From JAFKKS01 sp050187875 (lineage in GTDB: Bacteria > Pseudomonadota > Alphaproteobacteria > Rhizobiales > Xanthobacteraceae), in assembly GCA_050187875.1 (NCBI GenBank), contig JBFWXB010000020.1, positions 1-64,000 of the forward strand: a DNA stretch of 64,000 nt, given 5' to 3'. Within the stretch, counting starts at the first letter, position 1; every line of letters starts with the position of its first letter. The notes below the pieces were generated by a model. It had not been told where the DNA came from. It did not search any database and was given only the letters and a program-made list of their open reading frames with translations. This document shows, one piece after another, positions 24,664 to 33,191 of the stretch. Both the position numbers and the translations under genes were made by a program.

Positions 24664-24928
24664 GTGCCACTCCCGCCACTTCGCGTTGCATTCGGCGCGG
24701 CCACAACGTGGCCGGACAGCCGACAATCGGCCGCTGCCTTGCGAACTCCTCGCCCGACAGGATGCGAACCTTACGTCGTGATCGGCATTCCACAAAATGT
24801 CGCGTGCGGAAATTTTTCTGCCCGCATGCTGCGCGCGCGAAGAAGGCAATTGTCTTGTTCGACGAAATCGAGGACGCTTGGCGTGACCAGAGGGCCGCGA
24901 TGGGCGGCGCGATTGCAGGAGGGACATC
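24664..24928. promoter_or_regulatory. Divergent promoter region, amine oxidase operon / polyamine-type importer operon
   Basis: This 265-bp region separates two divergent operons. A 15-bp inverted repeat, GGCCAC (24699-24704) and GTGGCC (24708-24713) with AAC between, is the clearest operator candidate. An AT-rich patch lies near 24790-24830. A strong ribosome site (CAGGAGG) precedes ATG 24929. No transcription factor gene is adjacent. Confidence 0.4.
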
Positions 24929-26008
24929 ATGACTCACGGTTCGGCCCGCCATCCCACACGGCGCACCACGCTCGCCGGCATTGCCGGCGTGACGCTGGCG
25001 GCGCCTTATCTGTGGACGCGCCGCGCGGTCGCCGCGGAGCAGCTTGTGGTGCGCACACCCGGCGGCGTCTACGACGAGGTCAAGCGCGCGGCGGTCTACG
25101 AGCCGTTCCAGAAGGCGACCGGCATCGAGATCGTGCCGGTGGCGGCGACCGTGTCGAAGCTCCTCGCCATGTTCAAATCCGGCAACATGGAAATCGACCT
25201 CATCGACACCGGCGACGACGTGCTCCTGCAGCTCGAGACCGCGGGCGCGCTGATGCCGCTCGACTACGGCGCCTTCAAGCTGACCAAGCCCGACGACATC
25301 GACTCGCATCTGCGCCGCAAGACGCAAGTCGCCTCCTTCCTCTACGCGATGGTGATGGGCTGCCACACCAGCGTCTATCCGAAGGGCAAGGAGCCGAAAT
25401 CTTGGGCGGAGTTCTGGGACATCAAGGCCTTCCCGGGCCCGCGCACGATGCCGGACATGGCCTCTGGCGCGCCGGACCTCGAATTCGCGCTCATCGCTGA
25501 CGGCGTGGCAATGGACAAGCTCTACCCGCTCGACATCGACCGCGCATTCAAGTCGCTTGCCAAGGTGCGGCCCGCAATCACGAAATTCTGGGACACCGGC
25601 GCGCTCTCGGCACAAATGCTGACCGACAAGGAAGTGGTGCTCGCGTCGCTCTGGAGCACGCGGCTCGGCGTCGCAATCGACAAGGGCGCGCCGTTGATCG
25701 CGCAGTGGAACCAGAACATGGTGCTCGCGCAGGCCTACGGAATTCCGGTCGGTTCGCGCAATGTCGAGGCCGCCAAGAAGTTCATCGACTTCAGCTTGAG
25801 CCCCGATATCCAGGGCGCTTGGATGAAGGCCTACAAGGCGGTGCCGGTGAACGAGAAGGCCTACGGCGTCACCGCGCCGGCGCTCATCGACCCCGAGGCC
25901 AAGGTGCCGTGGACGAAGTCGAAGGGCTTCCTGCGCGACATCAATTGGTGGGCCGAGAACCGCACCAAGGTCAACGGCATCTGGTCCAACTGGATTCTCC
26001 AGAAGTAA
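24929..26008 (+). CDS. Polyamine-type ABC transporter substrate-binding protein (PotD/SBP_bac_8-like)
   Basis: This 359-residue extracellular solute-binding protein belongs to the spermidine/putrescine and iron-type cluster. The N terminus has twin arginines in PTRRTTLAGIAGVTLAAP and a second basic pair before the likely cleavage (RRAVAAEQ), suggesting Tat export. The mature protein starts LVVRTPGGVYDEVKRAAVYE, with lobe-2 features DKEVVLASLWSTRLGVAIDK and NVEAAKKFIDFSLSPDIQGA. It heads a seven-gene plus-strand operon with RidA, one ATPase, two permeases, an M24-fold protein and a DadA-like oxidase. The ligand is probably a cationic or amino compound, judged from the transporter class and neighbours. 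Confidence 0.88.
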   Translation: MTHGSARHPTRRTTLAGIAGVTLAAPYLWTRRAVAAEQLVVRTPGGVYDEVKRAAVYEPFQKATGIEIVPVAATVSKLLAMFKSGNMEIDLIDTGDDVLLQLETAGALMPLDYGAFKLTKPDDIDSHLRRKTQVASFLYAMVMGCHTSVYPKGKEPKSWAEFWDIKAFPGPRTMPDMASGAPDLEFALIADGVAMDKLYPLDIDRAFKSLAKVRPAITKFWDTGALSAQMLTDKEVVLASLWSTRLGVAIDKGAPLIAQWNQNMVLAQAYGIPVGSRNVEAAKKFIDFSLSPDIQGAWMKAYKAVPVNEKAYGVTAPALIDPEAKVPWTKSKGFLRDINWWAENRTKVNGIWSNWILQK

Positions 26009-26054
26009 AGCTTCTGCCGACAAGAAACGCCCCGCGTAAACTCCAGGAGCGATA

Positions 26055-26435
26055 ATGTTCGAAGTGGTGAAGACCGGCCTGCTCCCGTCGTCCGCGCCCG
26101 TGAACGGCACGGTGCGGGCCGGCACGACGATCTACAGCGTGCAGGTGCCGCGCGACCAGAAGACGGGAAAGACCGTGGAGGGCGACATCAAGGTACAGAT
26201 GCGCCAGACCCTGTCGAACCTGAAACAGGCGATCGAAGGCGGCGGCGGCACGCTCGCCGACGTCACGCAGGTGATCATCTATCTCGTGCATCATTCCGAT
26301 TTCGCCGGCATGAACGAGGTCTACAAGGAGTTCTTCAAGGAACCCTATCCGAGCCGCGCGACCATCGTCGCGCAACTCATCGACCCGGCCTGCCGCGTAG
26401 AAATCGTCGCCCACGCGCATATCGGCAAAGCATGA
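26055..26435 (+). CDS. RidA-family enamine/imine deaminase
   Basis: This 126-residue YjgF/YER057c/UK114 protein probably hydrolyses reactive 2-aminoacrylate or imino acids to keto acids and ammonia. The conserved active-site arginine is R101 in PYPSRATIVAQL (R105 of E. coli RidA), and the conserved glutamate is E116 in CRVEIVAHA (E120). ATG at 26055 follows CAGGAG. Its 3' end overlaps the ATPase start as ATGA. Pairing with amino-acid oxidases, which make imines, gives a clear reason for its presence in the operon. It probably forms a trimer in the cytoplasm, as other family members do. Confidence 0.9.
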   Translation: MFEVVKTGLLPSSAPVNGTVRAGTTIYSVQVPRDQKTGKTVEGDIKVQMRQTLSNLKQAIEGGGGTLADVTQVIIYLVHHSDFAGMNEVYKEFFKEPYPSRATIVAQLIDPACRVEIVAHAHIGKA

Positions 26436-27586
26436 GCGCCGTTTCGTCCACCGCGCCGCCGCCGACACCGGCGGCGCCCGGCGTGCGGACAGCCGACGGG
26501 CATAAGGGCGTCATCGCGCTCGATCGCATCGTCAAGCGCTATGCCGACGAGCGGGTCGTCGACGACGTCAGCCTCGACATCCGCGGCGGCGAATTCTTCT
26601 CGCTGCTTGGCCCCTCGGGCTCCGGCAAGACCACCACGCTGATGATGATTGCGGGATTCGCGACAGTCGACGAGGGCACGATCCGCGTCGACGGGGTCGA
26701 CATCTCCAACATCCCGCCGCAGCGGCGCGGCTTCGGCATGGTGTTTCAGAACTACGCCATCTTCCCGCATCTCAACGTCTTCGAGAACGTCGCCTTCCCG
26801 CTACGGGCGCGGCGCGTCAGCGAGAGCGACATCAAGGAGCGGGTCGGCGCCGCGCTCAATCTGGTACGGCTCGAACGTTTCGGCGACCGCTACGCGCGGC
26901 AGCTCTCCGGCGGCCAGCAGCAGCGCGTCGCAATCGCGCGGGCGATCGTCTTCCATCCGAGCGTCGTGCTCATGGACGAACCGCTCGGCGCGCTCGACAA
27001 GAACCTGCGCTACGACATGCAGGTCGAGATCAAGGAGATCCAGCAGCGCCTCGGCATGACCGTCGTCTATGTGACGCACGACCAGGAAGAGGCGATGAAC
27101 ATGTCCGACCGCATCGCGATCATGAATCGCGGACGCATCGAGCAGGTCGGCCCGCCGGCGGATATCTACGAGCGCCCGGCCAATGTCTTTTCCGGCCGCT
27201 TTCTCGGCGAAGCGAATCTCATCGAAGGCAAGGTGGAGCGCGTCGATGGCGGCATCGCCCAGTTGCACGGCCCCGGCGGCGCATCGCTGCGCGCGGCCGG
27301 CGCGGGCGATGTCGCGGCCGGCGTCTCCGCCTCGCTCTTCGTGCGGCCGGAGCGGGTCGCGATCGCGGCTGGCGCGCAGGGCGCAGGGGCGGGGTTAGGT
27401 AATCGCCTGCAGGGCACGGTGCGCCGCGTCTCGTTCCTCGGCAATGTCGTGCGCTACATGGTCGAGGTCGCGCCCGGCACGGCGCTGACCATCGACGTCC
27501 AGAACGTCGGCGGCGCCCGGCTCTCCGCAGGCGAGAGCGCCGTGGTCACCTGGGCGGTCGATGACAGCAGGTTGCTGACGAACTGA
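26432..27586 (+). CDS. Polyamine-type ABC transporter ATP-binding protein (PotA type)
   Basis: This 384-residue protein has Walker A GPSGSGKTT, Q-loop MVFQNYAIFPHLNVFENVAF, signature LSGGQQQR, Walker B VLMDEPLGALDKNLR and H-loop VYVTHDQEEAMNMSDRI, the CUT1/PotA subclass pattern. A C-terminal TOBE domain (about 275-380) follows, with SLFVRPERVAIA and LQGTVRRVSFLGNVVRYMVE. It overlaps the RidA gene by four bases and precedes two permease genes. It energises the importer that uses the 24929-26008 binding protein. Confidence 0.92.
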   Translation: MSAVSSTAPPPTPAAPGVRTADGHKGVIALDRIVKRYADERVVDDVSLDIRGGEFFSLLGPSGSGKTTTLMMIAGFATVDEGTIRVDGVDISNIPPQRRGFGMVFQNYAIFPHLNVFENVAFPLRARRVSESDIKERVGAALNLVRLERFGDRYARQLSGGQQQRVAIARAIVFHPSVVLMDEPLGALDKNLRYDMQVEIKEIQQRLGMTVVYVTHDQEEAMNMSDRIAIMNRGRIEQVGPPADIYERPANVFSGRFLGEANLIEGKVERVDGGIAQLHGPGGASLRAAGAGDVAAGVSASLFVRPERVAIAAGAQGAGAGLGNRLQGTVRRVSFLGNVVRYMVEVAPGTALTIDVQNVGGARLSAGESAVVTWAVDDSRLLTN

Positions 27587-27588
27587 CC

Positions 27589-28431
27589 ATGCGCAAAGCC
27601 GGCCGCGACCCTTTGATCCTTCTGATCGCGCCGGCGGTGCTGTTGCTGATCACGCTCTTCGTCATCCCGATCGTCTGGTTCTTCATCAAGATTCTCGGCG
27701 AAGAAGGAAGCCTGCCGGCGCTCCTCACCCAGGCGCAAACGGTGCTCACCTCGCACGCCGTCGTCACCGCGATGATCACGACCAACTGGATCTCGCTCCT
27801 GGTGACAGCCTTCGCGCTCGTCGTCGGCTACCCGATCGCCTATTACCTCGCCAACAATACCGGCCTGCGCTTCGTCCTCGTCCTCTTCTGCATCATCGTC
27901 CCGTATTTCACGAGCATCATCGTGCGCACCTATTCGTGGATGGTGCTGCTCGGCCGCAACGGGCTGATCAACCAGGGCCTGATGGGCGCGGGCCTCATCG
28001 ATGCACCGCTTGCGCTCCTCTACAACAAGCTCGGCATCCTCATCGGCATGGCCTATGTGCTGCTGCCCTATATGATCCTCACCCTTTACGCGGCGATGAA
28101 GACGATCGACCCGAGCCTGATGCGGGCAGCGCGCGGGCTTGGCGCCAGCGCGCTCTATACGTTCCTGCGCGTCTATTTCCCGCTCAGCCTGCACGGCGTC
28201 ATCTCGGGGTCGCTCATCGTCTTCATCCTCGCCATCGGCTTCTTCATCACGCCGGCGCTGATGGGCGGGCCGTCCGATGTCATGATCGCCATGCTGATCG
28301 AGCGCGCCGTCGAGATCACGCTCGACTGGCCGAGTGCGGCGCTGATGTCGCTCGTGCTGCTCGCGGTCACGCTCGTCCTCTACGCCATCTATTATCGCGT
28401 GACCGATATCCGCCGCATGATGGGGGCCTGA
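27589..28431 (+). CDS. Polyamine-type ABC transporter permease (PotB type)
   Basis: This 280-residue permease has about six membrane helices. The first is LLIAPAVLLLITLFVIPIVW. A motif shared by PotB proteins, VRTYSWMVLLGRNGLIN, lies at about 105-121. The coupling loop is ARGLGASALYTFLRVYFPLS. The gene starts two bases after the ATPase stop and ends three bases before the next permease. It pairs with the PotC-like protein to form the channel. It is full length, with no unusual features. Confidence 0.9.
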   Translation: MRKAGRDPLILLIAPAVLLLITLFVIPIVWFFIKILGEEGSLPALLTQAQTVLTSHAVVTAMITTNWISLLVTAFALVVGYPIAYYLANNTGLRFVLVLFCIIVPYFTSIIVRTYSWMVLLGRNGLINQGLMGAGLIDAPLALLYNKLGILIGMAYVLLPYMILTLYAAMKTIDPSLMRAARGLGASALYTFLRVYFPLSLHGVISGSLIVFILAIGFFITPALMGGPSDVMIAMLIERAVEITLDWPSAALMSLVLLAVTLVLYAIYYRVTDIRRMMGA

Positions 28432-28434
28432 GAC

Positions 28435-29226
28435 GTGACGGGCGAAAAGCGCGGTCTGGCGCTCAACGGCTACATTCTCGTCATGTGCCTGTTCCTGATG
28501 GCGCCGATCGTCATCGTCTGTGTGCTCGCATTCAGCGGCCAGGGCTATCTGCATTTCCCGCCGCAATCCTATTCGCTGCGCTGGTTCGCCGCCTTCTTCG
28601 GCGACGGCCGCTGGCGGCAAGCGTTGTGGTCGAGCACGCTGATCGCGCTGGTCGCCTGCACCATCTCGACGGTCTTCGGCTTTCTCGCCGCTTACGCGTT
28701 CGTGCGAACAGACATGCGGGCGAAGAAGCTCATCCTCTCCTTCATGCTGCTGCCGGTCATCGTACCTTCGGTGATCACGGCGATCGCCATGTACTTCCTG
28801 TCGGCGCGCTTCGGGCTGATCGGCAACATCCTCTGGATCGGCTTCTGCCATGCGGTCATGGCGCTGCCGCTCGTTCTGCTGATCCTCCTCTCCGCGCTGC
28901 AGGGCGTGGACGTCAACCTCGAGCGCGCAGCGTTGAGCCTCGGGGCGTCGCGCTTGCGTGTCTTCCTCAAGATCGTCCTTCCGATCGCGGCGCCCGGCCT
29001 CATGTCGGCGGCGCTGTTCGCATTTCTTGCCTCGTTCGATGAATTGATCATCTCGCTGTTCCTGGCGGGCGTGCGCGCGCAGACGCTTCCCGTGCGCATC
29101 TGGAACAGCCTGCATCTCGAGATCGAGCCGGTGATTGCGGCGGTCAGCGCCTTCCTGATCGCGGTGACCGGCGCCGTGCTGCTGATCGACGCGATCGTGC
29201 GCAAGTTACGAGCCCCGGCGGGCTAA
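28435..29226 (+). CDS. Polyamine-type ABC transporter permease (PotC type)
   Basis: This 263-residue permease starts at GTG 28435. It has a first helix YILVMCLFLMAPIVIVCVLA, the PotC motif SLRWFAAFF, the loop AAYAFVRTDMRAKKLILSFM and the coupling loop AALSLGASRLRVFLKIVLPI. Near the C terminus it has SFDELIISLFLAG, a hallmark of PotC proteins (FDD/E). It is the last transporter gene in the operon. The two genes after it encode cytoplasmic enzymes. Confidence 0.9.
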   Translation: MTGEKRGLALNGYILVMCLFLMAPIVIVCVLAFSGQGYLHFPPQSYSLRWFAAFFGDGRWRQALWSSTLIALVACTISTVFGFLAAYAFVRTDMRAKKLILSFMLLPVIVPSVITAIAMYFLSARFGLIGNILWIGFCHAVMALPLVLLILLSALQGVDVNLERAALSLGASRLRVFLKIVLPIAAPGLMSAALFAFLASFDELIISLFLAGVRAQTLPVRIWNSLHLEIEPVIAAVSAFLIAVTGAVLLIDAIVRKLRAPAG

Positions 29227-29237
29227 GGAGAACAATC

Positions 29238-30380
29238 ATGACGGCGGAGTCAAGCCTGACCTTCACACGCGCTGAATTCGCGCACCGCGTGGAGCGTCTG
29301 CGCGAACGGCTGCGCGCCGCGAAGGTCGATGTCGCCCTGTTCGACGAGATCGAGGCGATGATCTGGCTCTCTGGCTACGGCAACTCCGAAAATCGCTGGC
29401 GTTGCGTCGGCATTCCAATAGCGGGCGAGCCGTTTTTTCTCATCCGTGCGCTCGACGCCGGCCCCTGCCGGCAGCGCACGTGGATCGCTGATGTGCCGAC
29501 GTTCCGCGACTGGGAGAGCCCGTTCACGGTGCTGCACGAGGCGCTGGCGCAGCGCGGACTTGCCCGCGGCCGCATCGGCCTCGATTTCAACTCCTATGGC
29601 ATGACGCTCGACCGCTTCGCGCGCGTGAAAGCGGCGCTGCCGGACGCCGAATTCGTCGACCTCGGTCCTGTGGTCTGGGAACTCCGCCTGCTCAAGTCCG
29701 AGGCGGAACTTGCGCTGCTGCGCCGCGCGGCGGCGGTTGCGGACGAGGCCATGCGGCGCACCGCCGCCGCCTGCGTCGCCGGCGTCTCGCAGCGCGAGGC
29801 GGCGCGCGTCGCCGTCGCAAGCTTCGTCGAACTCGGCGCAGATCCCGACCACCCCGGGCCGATCTCGGCCGGGCGCGGGTGGGATTTCCTGCACGCGCAT
29901 CTCGAGGATAAGGCACTCACGCCAGGCGACGTCGTGCATATCGAGCTCGTCCCGCGCGTAAGTGGCTACAGCGCGCGCATCATGCGCTGCGCCGTGGTCG
30001 GCAAGCCGTCTGACGAGCTGGTGGCGACGAGCGAAAAGCTGCGCGCCATCCAGGACCGCCAGATCGCCGCGATGAAAGTCGGGGCGCTCGCCTCCGATGT
30101 CGACGCCATCCTGCGCAAAGGGCTCGTCGACGAGGGCTTGCGCGAAAGCTTCGACAACATCACCGGCTATACGCTCGGCCTCTATGCCGCCGCCGGGCCG
30201 CGCACCAGCGACTTCACGCGCATCTTCCACCCGAAAGCGGACTGGCGAATCGAGCCGAACATGGTGTTCCACATGTATACGTCGGCGAAAGGCGCTTCGC
30301 TGAGCGAAACGGTGCTGGTCACGGACGCAGGACCTGAGCGCTTCTCGAAATTGCCGCGAACATTGATCGTCAACGTCTGA
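29238..30380 (+). CDS. M24-fold protein, creatinase / ectoine hydrolase-like, metal ligands not conserved
   Basis: This 380-residue protein has the pita-bread (creatinase/aminopeptidase P) fold: a creatinase N-terminal domain (about 12-140) and a C-terminal M24 domain (about 155-375). Four of the five metal-ligand positions of true M24 peptidases appear replaced: PGDVVHIELV has Glu where Asp is usual, GYSARIMRC has Arg for Asp, TGYTLGL has Tyr for His, and VFHMYTS has Tyr for Glu. Only the last glutamate (LSETVLVT) remains. This matches metal-independent relatives such as creatinase and ectoine hydrolase, so it probably hydrolyses a C-N bond in an imported amidine or amide. It lies between the PotC-like permease and a DadA-like oxidase. 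Confidence 0.85.
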   Translation: MTAESSLTFTRAEFAHRVERLRERLRAAKVDVALFDEIEAMIWLSGYGNSENRWRCVGIPIAGEPFFLIRALDAGPCRQRTWIADVPTFRDWESPFTVLHEALAQRGLARGRIGLDFNSYGMTLDRFARVKAALPDAEFVDLGPVVWELRLLKSEAELALLRRAAAVADEAMRRTAAACVAGVSQREAARVAVASFVELGADPDHPGPISAGRGWDFLHAHLEDKALTPGDVVHIELVPRVSGYSARIMRCAVVGKPSDELVATSEKLRAIQDRQIAAMKVGALASDVDAILRKGLVDEGLRESFDNITGYTLGLYAAAGPRTSDFTRIFHPKADWRIEPNMVFHMYTSAKGASLSETVLVTDAGPERFSKLPRTLIVNV

Positions 30381-30425
30381 ACAATCTCCCCTCCTCCTCC
30401 CTCCCCTGCTCTTCAGGACGCCGTC

Positions 30426-31679
30426 ATGGCCACTCCCGCATCGAAAACCATCGTCATTGGCGCCGGCGTCGCCGGCATGTCCGCCGCGCTCTATCTGCAG
30501 CGCGCCGGCGTTCCCGTGACGGTGATCGATCCCTCGCCGCCGGCGAGCGGCGCCTCGTTCGGCAATGCCGGGATGATCAGCGCCGATACGGCCGTTCCGA
30601 TCGCGCTTCCGGGAATGCTGCGGAAGGTTCCGGGTTGGCTCACCGATCCGCTCGGGCCGCTCGCTGTCCATCCCTCTTACTTCCCGAAGGCGCTGCCTTG
30701 GCTCCTGCGCTGGATCGAAGCGAGCCGCATGTCGCGCGTGCTCACGATCTCCGACGCGATGCGCGCGCTGCATCGCGGCGCGTTCGACTGCTGGAAGGAG
30801 CTGCTGGGCCAGCAGAAATTCTATGACCTGATCCGCCCCGTCGGGCAGGTGCATGTCTGGGAGGAGGAGACAGAGTCGGCCTCGGCTGCGCTCGAGCGGC
30901 AGCTGCGCGAGCGGCAGGGCATCAAGAGCGAGACGCTAGGTCCGGACGACTTGCAGCAGATGTTCCCCGGCATGTCGCGCAATGTGAAGCGCGGCGTGCT
31001 GGTGCCGGGCAACGGCTACACCGTCAATCCGCAGCGCCTGGTGCGCACCCTCGGCGAGTTGCTGCTCGAAGCGGGCGGCGAGCTTCTGCCGGAGCGGGTG
31101 ATGAAGATCATCCCGCGCGATGACGGCCCTGGCTATCGGGTGATGACGAATGTCGCCAATCACATGGCGGAAAAGATCGTGGTGGCCGCGGGCGCGTGGT
31201 CGCAGCGCCTGCTCGACCCCCTCGGCATCAAGGTCGCGCTGGAGACCGAGCGGGGCTATCATGTCATGCTCCCCTCGCCCGGCGTCGCGGTGAAGACGAC
31301 CATTTCGAACAAGTCCCGCTCCTTCGGCGTGACGCCGATGGAGCACGGCCTGCGTCTCGCCGGAACCGTCGAGATCGCCGGGCTCGAGGCGCCGCCGGAT
31401 GAGCGCCGCGCCAAGATCCTGATGCAAAGCGCCAAGACGATGTTTCCCGATCTCGACACGCGCGACTACCGGATGTGGATGGGGTTCCGGCCCTCGACGC
31501 CGGACAGCCTGCCGATCCTCGGCGAGGCGCCGGGGCGGCCGGGGCTTTATTTCATCTTCGGTCACGGACACTTCGGAATGACGGGAGGCCCGCCGAGCGC
31601 GCGGCTCGTCTCACGGTTGATCACCGGCGCGCCGCCAGAATTCGATCCGACGCCCTATTCGCCGCGGCGATTTTCTTAG
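30426..31679 (+). CDS. FAD-dependent D-amino acid dehydrogenase (DadA-like)
   Basis: This 417-residue DAO-family flavoprotein has a Rossmann motif IVIGAGVAGMSAALYLQRAG (residues 10-29), GASFGNAGMISAD, MWMGFRPSTPDSLPILGEAP and FIFGHGHFGMTGGPPSARL near the C terminus. It is the same length and subgroup as 9364-10617 but clearly diverged from it. As last gene of the polyamine-type importer operon, it would oxidise the amine or D-amino acid freed by the M24-like hydrolase, and RidA would handle the imine product. Electron transfer to the respiratory chain is typical for DadA-type enzymes. The substrate is not determined. Confidence 0.88.
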   Translation: MATPASKTIVIGAGVAGMSAALYLQRAGVPVTVIDPSPPASGASFGNAGMISADTAVPIALPGMLRKVPGWLTDPLGPLAVHPSYFPKALPWLLRWIEASRMSRVLTISDAMRALHRGAFDCWKELLGQQKFYDLIRPVGQVHVWEEETESASAALERQLRERQGIKSETLGPDDLQQMFPGMSRNVKRGVLVPGNGYTVNPQRLVRTLGELLLEAGGELLPERVMKIIPRDDGPGYRVMTNVANHMAEKIVVAAGAWSQRLLDPLGIKVALETERGYHVMLPSPGVAVKTTISNKSRSFGVTPMEHGLRLAGTVEIAGLEAPPDERRAKILMQSAKTMFPDLDTRDYRMWMGFRPSTPDSLPILGEAPGRPGLYFIFGHGHFGMTGGPPSARLVSRLITGAPPEFDPTPYSPRRFS

Positions 31680-31721
31680 CAATTCCAGGAAAAGTGGAAA
31701 CCGGCTTTCCGTCCGGAATTG
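31680..31721. repeat. Intergenic hairpin repeat
   Basis: CAATTCC (31680-31686) and GGAATTG (31715-31721) form the outer arms, with AGGAAA and TTTCC pairing inside. The element follows the DadA-like stop codon directly and looks like a dispersed intergenic palindromic repeat. Confidence 0.5.
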
Positions 31722-31734
31722 CGAGAAAATAAAG

Positions 31735-31765
31735 GTGTAGAGCGGATCGATGATCCGCTCTACAC
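31735..31765. terminator. Perfect 14-bp-stem hairpin between convergent genes
   Basis: GTGTAGAGCGGATC (31735-31748) and GATCCGCTCTACAC (31752-31765) around GAT form a perfect hairpin between the convergent DadA-like and Fsr-like genes. It probably works in both directions, although no long T-run follows. Confidence 0.65.
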
Positions 31766-31789
31766 GCGCGGCGTCACGTCGAACACGCG

Positions 31790-33016
31790 TTACTTTCGCA
31801 CGTCTCGCAGGCTCGGCAGGAACCACGCGAGCAGGCCGAGCATCGGCAGGAACGAGCAGATCCGGTAGAGCGTCTCGATGCCGACGTGATCGGCGGCCTC
31901 GCCGAGGATCGCGGCAGCGACGCCGCCAAGGCCGAAGGAGAGGCCGTAGAACAGCCCGCCGATCATCCCGATCCGGTTCGGCAAGAGCTCGATCGCGTAG
32001 ATGAGGATCGCCGCGAAGGCGCTCGACATGATCAGGTTGATGACGATCGTGAGTACGCCGGTCCAGAACAGATTAGCGAAGGGCAGCATCAGTGTGAACG
32101 GAAGCGCACCGAGAATCGAGAACCAGATGATGTTCTTGCGGCCGACCTTGTCGCCGAGAATGCCGCCGCCCAGCGTGCCGGCGGCGGCCGCGCCGAGGAA
32201 GAGGAACAGCATCACCTGCGACGCCTGCACCGAGACGCCGAATTTGTGGATGAGATAGAACGTGTAGAACGAGTTGAAGCTCGAGGAATAGGCGCTCTTC
32301 GAGAACAGCAGCAGCACGAGGATCACAAGCGACACGACGATCGTCGCCGTTGTGTGCACAGGCCGCGCCGGCGCGGGGCGCGCCGGCGGCACGGCGGCGG
32401 CGAGGACGGCGGCCTCATGCTTCCGCCGCGAGCGGGCATAGGCGCGGATCGTCCATACCATCAGCATCATTGCCGCCAGCGCCGCGGCGGAGAACCAGGC
32501 GAGCGAAGTCTGGCCGCGCGGCACGATCACAAAGGCCGCAAGCAAGGGCCCGAGCGCGCTGCCCGACTGTCCACCGACCTGGAAGATGCCTTGGGCGAAA
32601 CCCTGCTTGCCGCCCGAGGCGTTGCGCGCCATGCGCGTGGCTTCCGGGTGGAAGATGGACGAGCCAAGCCCGACAAACGCGGCCGAGACGAGAAGGAGGC
32701 CGTAGCTGCTCGCATAGGCGAGGCCCAGAAGCCCCGTCAACGAGCAGCCCATGCCGACGACCATCGAATACGGCATCGGCCGCCGATCCGTGTAATGGCC
32801 GACAGCCGGCTGCAGCAGCGACGCCGTGGTCTGGAAGGTCAAGGTGATCAGCCCGACCTGGCTGAAGTCCAAGCCATAAGCACTTTTGATGATCGGATAA
32901 ATCGCCGGGATCAGCGACTGGATCATGTCGTTGAGCAGATGGGTCGCGCTCAATGCGATCAGCACCGGAATGACGGCGCGCTGCGAGATGCTGCCGGCCG
33001 GGATATTCATGTTCAT
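31790..33016 (-). CDS. MFS efflux transporter, fosmidomycin-resistance (Fsr) family
   Basis: This protein of about 408 residues is a 12-helix major facilitator close to Fsr. The N terminus has SATHLLNDMIQSLIPAIYP, and then HYTDRRPMPYS in the cytoplasmic loop between helices 2 and 3. SSIFHPEATRMAR is diagnostic for this family. The GDKVGRKNI loop follows in the second half. ATG at 33016 was chosen just before the conserved start, with ATG 33010 as an alternative; the frame to 33166 adds a basic, cysteine-rich stretch without similarity. Neither ATG has a strong ribosome site. It is divergent from the orphan 2Fe-2S gene. The natural substrate is unknown. Confidence 0.85.
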   Translation of the reverse strand: MNMNIPAGSISQRAVIPVLIALSATHLLNDMIQSLIPAIYPIIKSAYGLDFSQVGLITLTFQTTASLLQPAVGHYTDRRPMPYSMVVGMGCSLTGLLGLAYASSYGLLLVSAAFVGLGSSIFHPEATRMARNASGGKQGFAQGIFQVGGQSGSALGPLLAAFVIVPRGQTSLAWFSAAALAAMMLMVWTIRAYARSRRKHEAAVLAAAVPPARPAPARPVHTTATIVVSLVILVLLLFSKSAYSSSFNSFYTFYLIHKFGVSVQASQVMLFLFLGAAAAGTLGGGILGDKVGRKNIIWFSILGALPFTLMLPFANLFWTGVLTIVINLIMSSAFAAILIYAIELLPNRIGMIGGLFYGLSFGLGGVAAAILGEAADHVGIETLYRICSFLPMLGLLAWFLPSLRDVRK

Positions 33017-33161
33017 GGGAAATCGTCGGGCCCTGGGTCGGACTTGAGCCTTACAGCATCCCGTCGCCGGCAAACAGCGTGTTCCGGCATGTCTGGCATG
33101 AAGACGTCCGGCTTTCTGGCGGCACGGCGAGCCCGCGCCGGACGATAATGCGGGTGCCCGG

Positions 33162-33177
33162 AGCACCGCGCGGTGCT
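33162..33177. promoter_or_regulatory. Perfect 16-bp palindrome before the 2Fe-2S gene
   Basis: AGCACCGC and GCGGTGCT abut perfectly 14 bp before the ATG of the 2Fe-2S gene, inside the 175-bp divergent gap with the Fsr-like gene. It is placed to act as an operator or to form a 5'-leader hairpin masking the start region. The regulator is unknown. Confidence 0.4.
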
Positions 33178-33191
33178 AATCTTACGCCACC

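Noticed and set aside
24664..24930. N-terminal extension of the PuuB-like oxidase
   Set aside because: The Arg-rich extension has no similarity, overlaps the divergent promoter, and a well-placed GGGAG precedes GTG 24663.
23290..25500. 736-codon open frame on the plus strand
   Set aside because: It crosses the amine oxidase gene antisense and the start of the importer gene in the wrong frame. It is His/Arg-rich shadow sequence.
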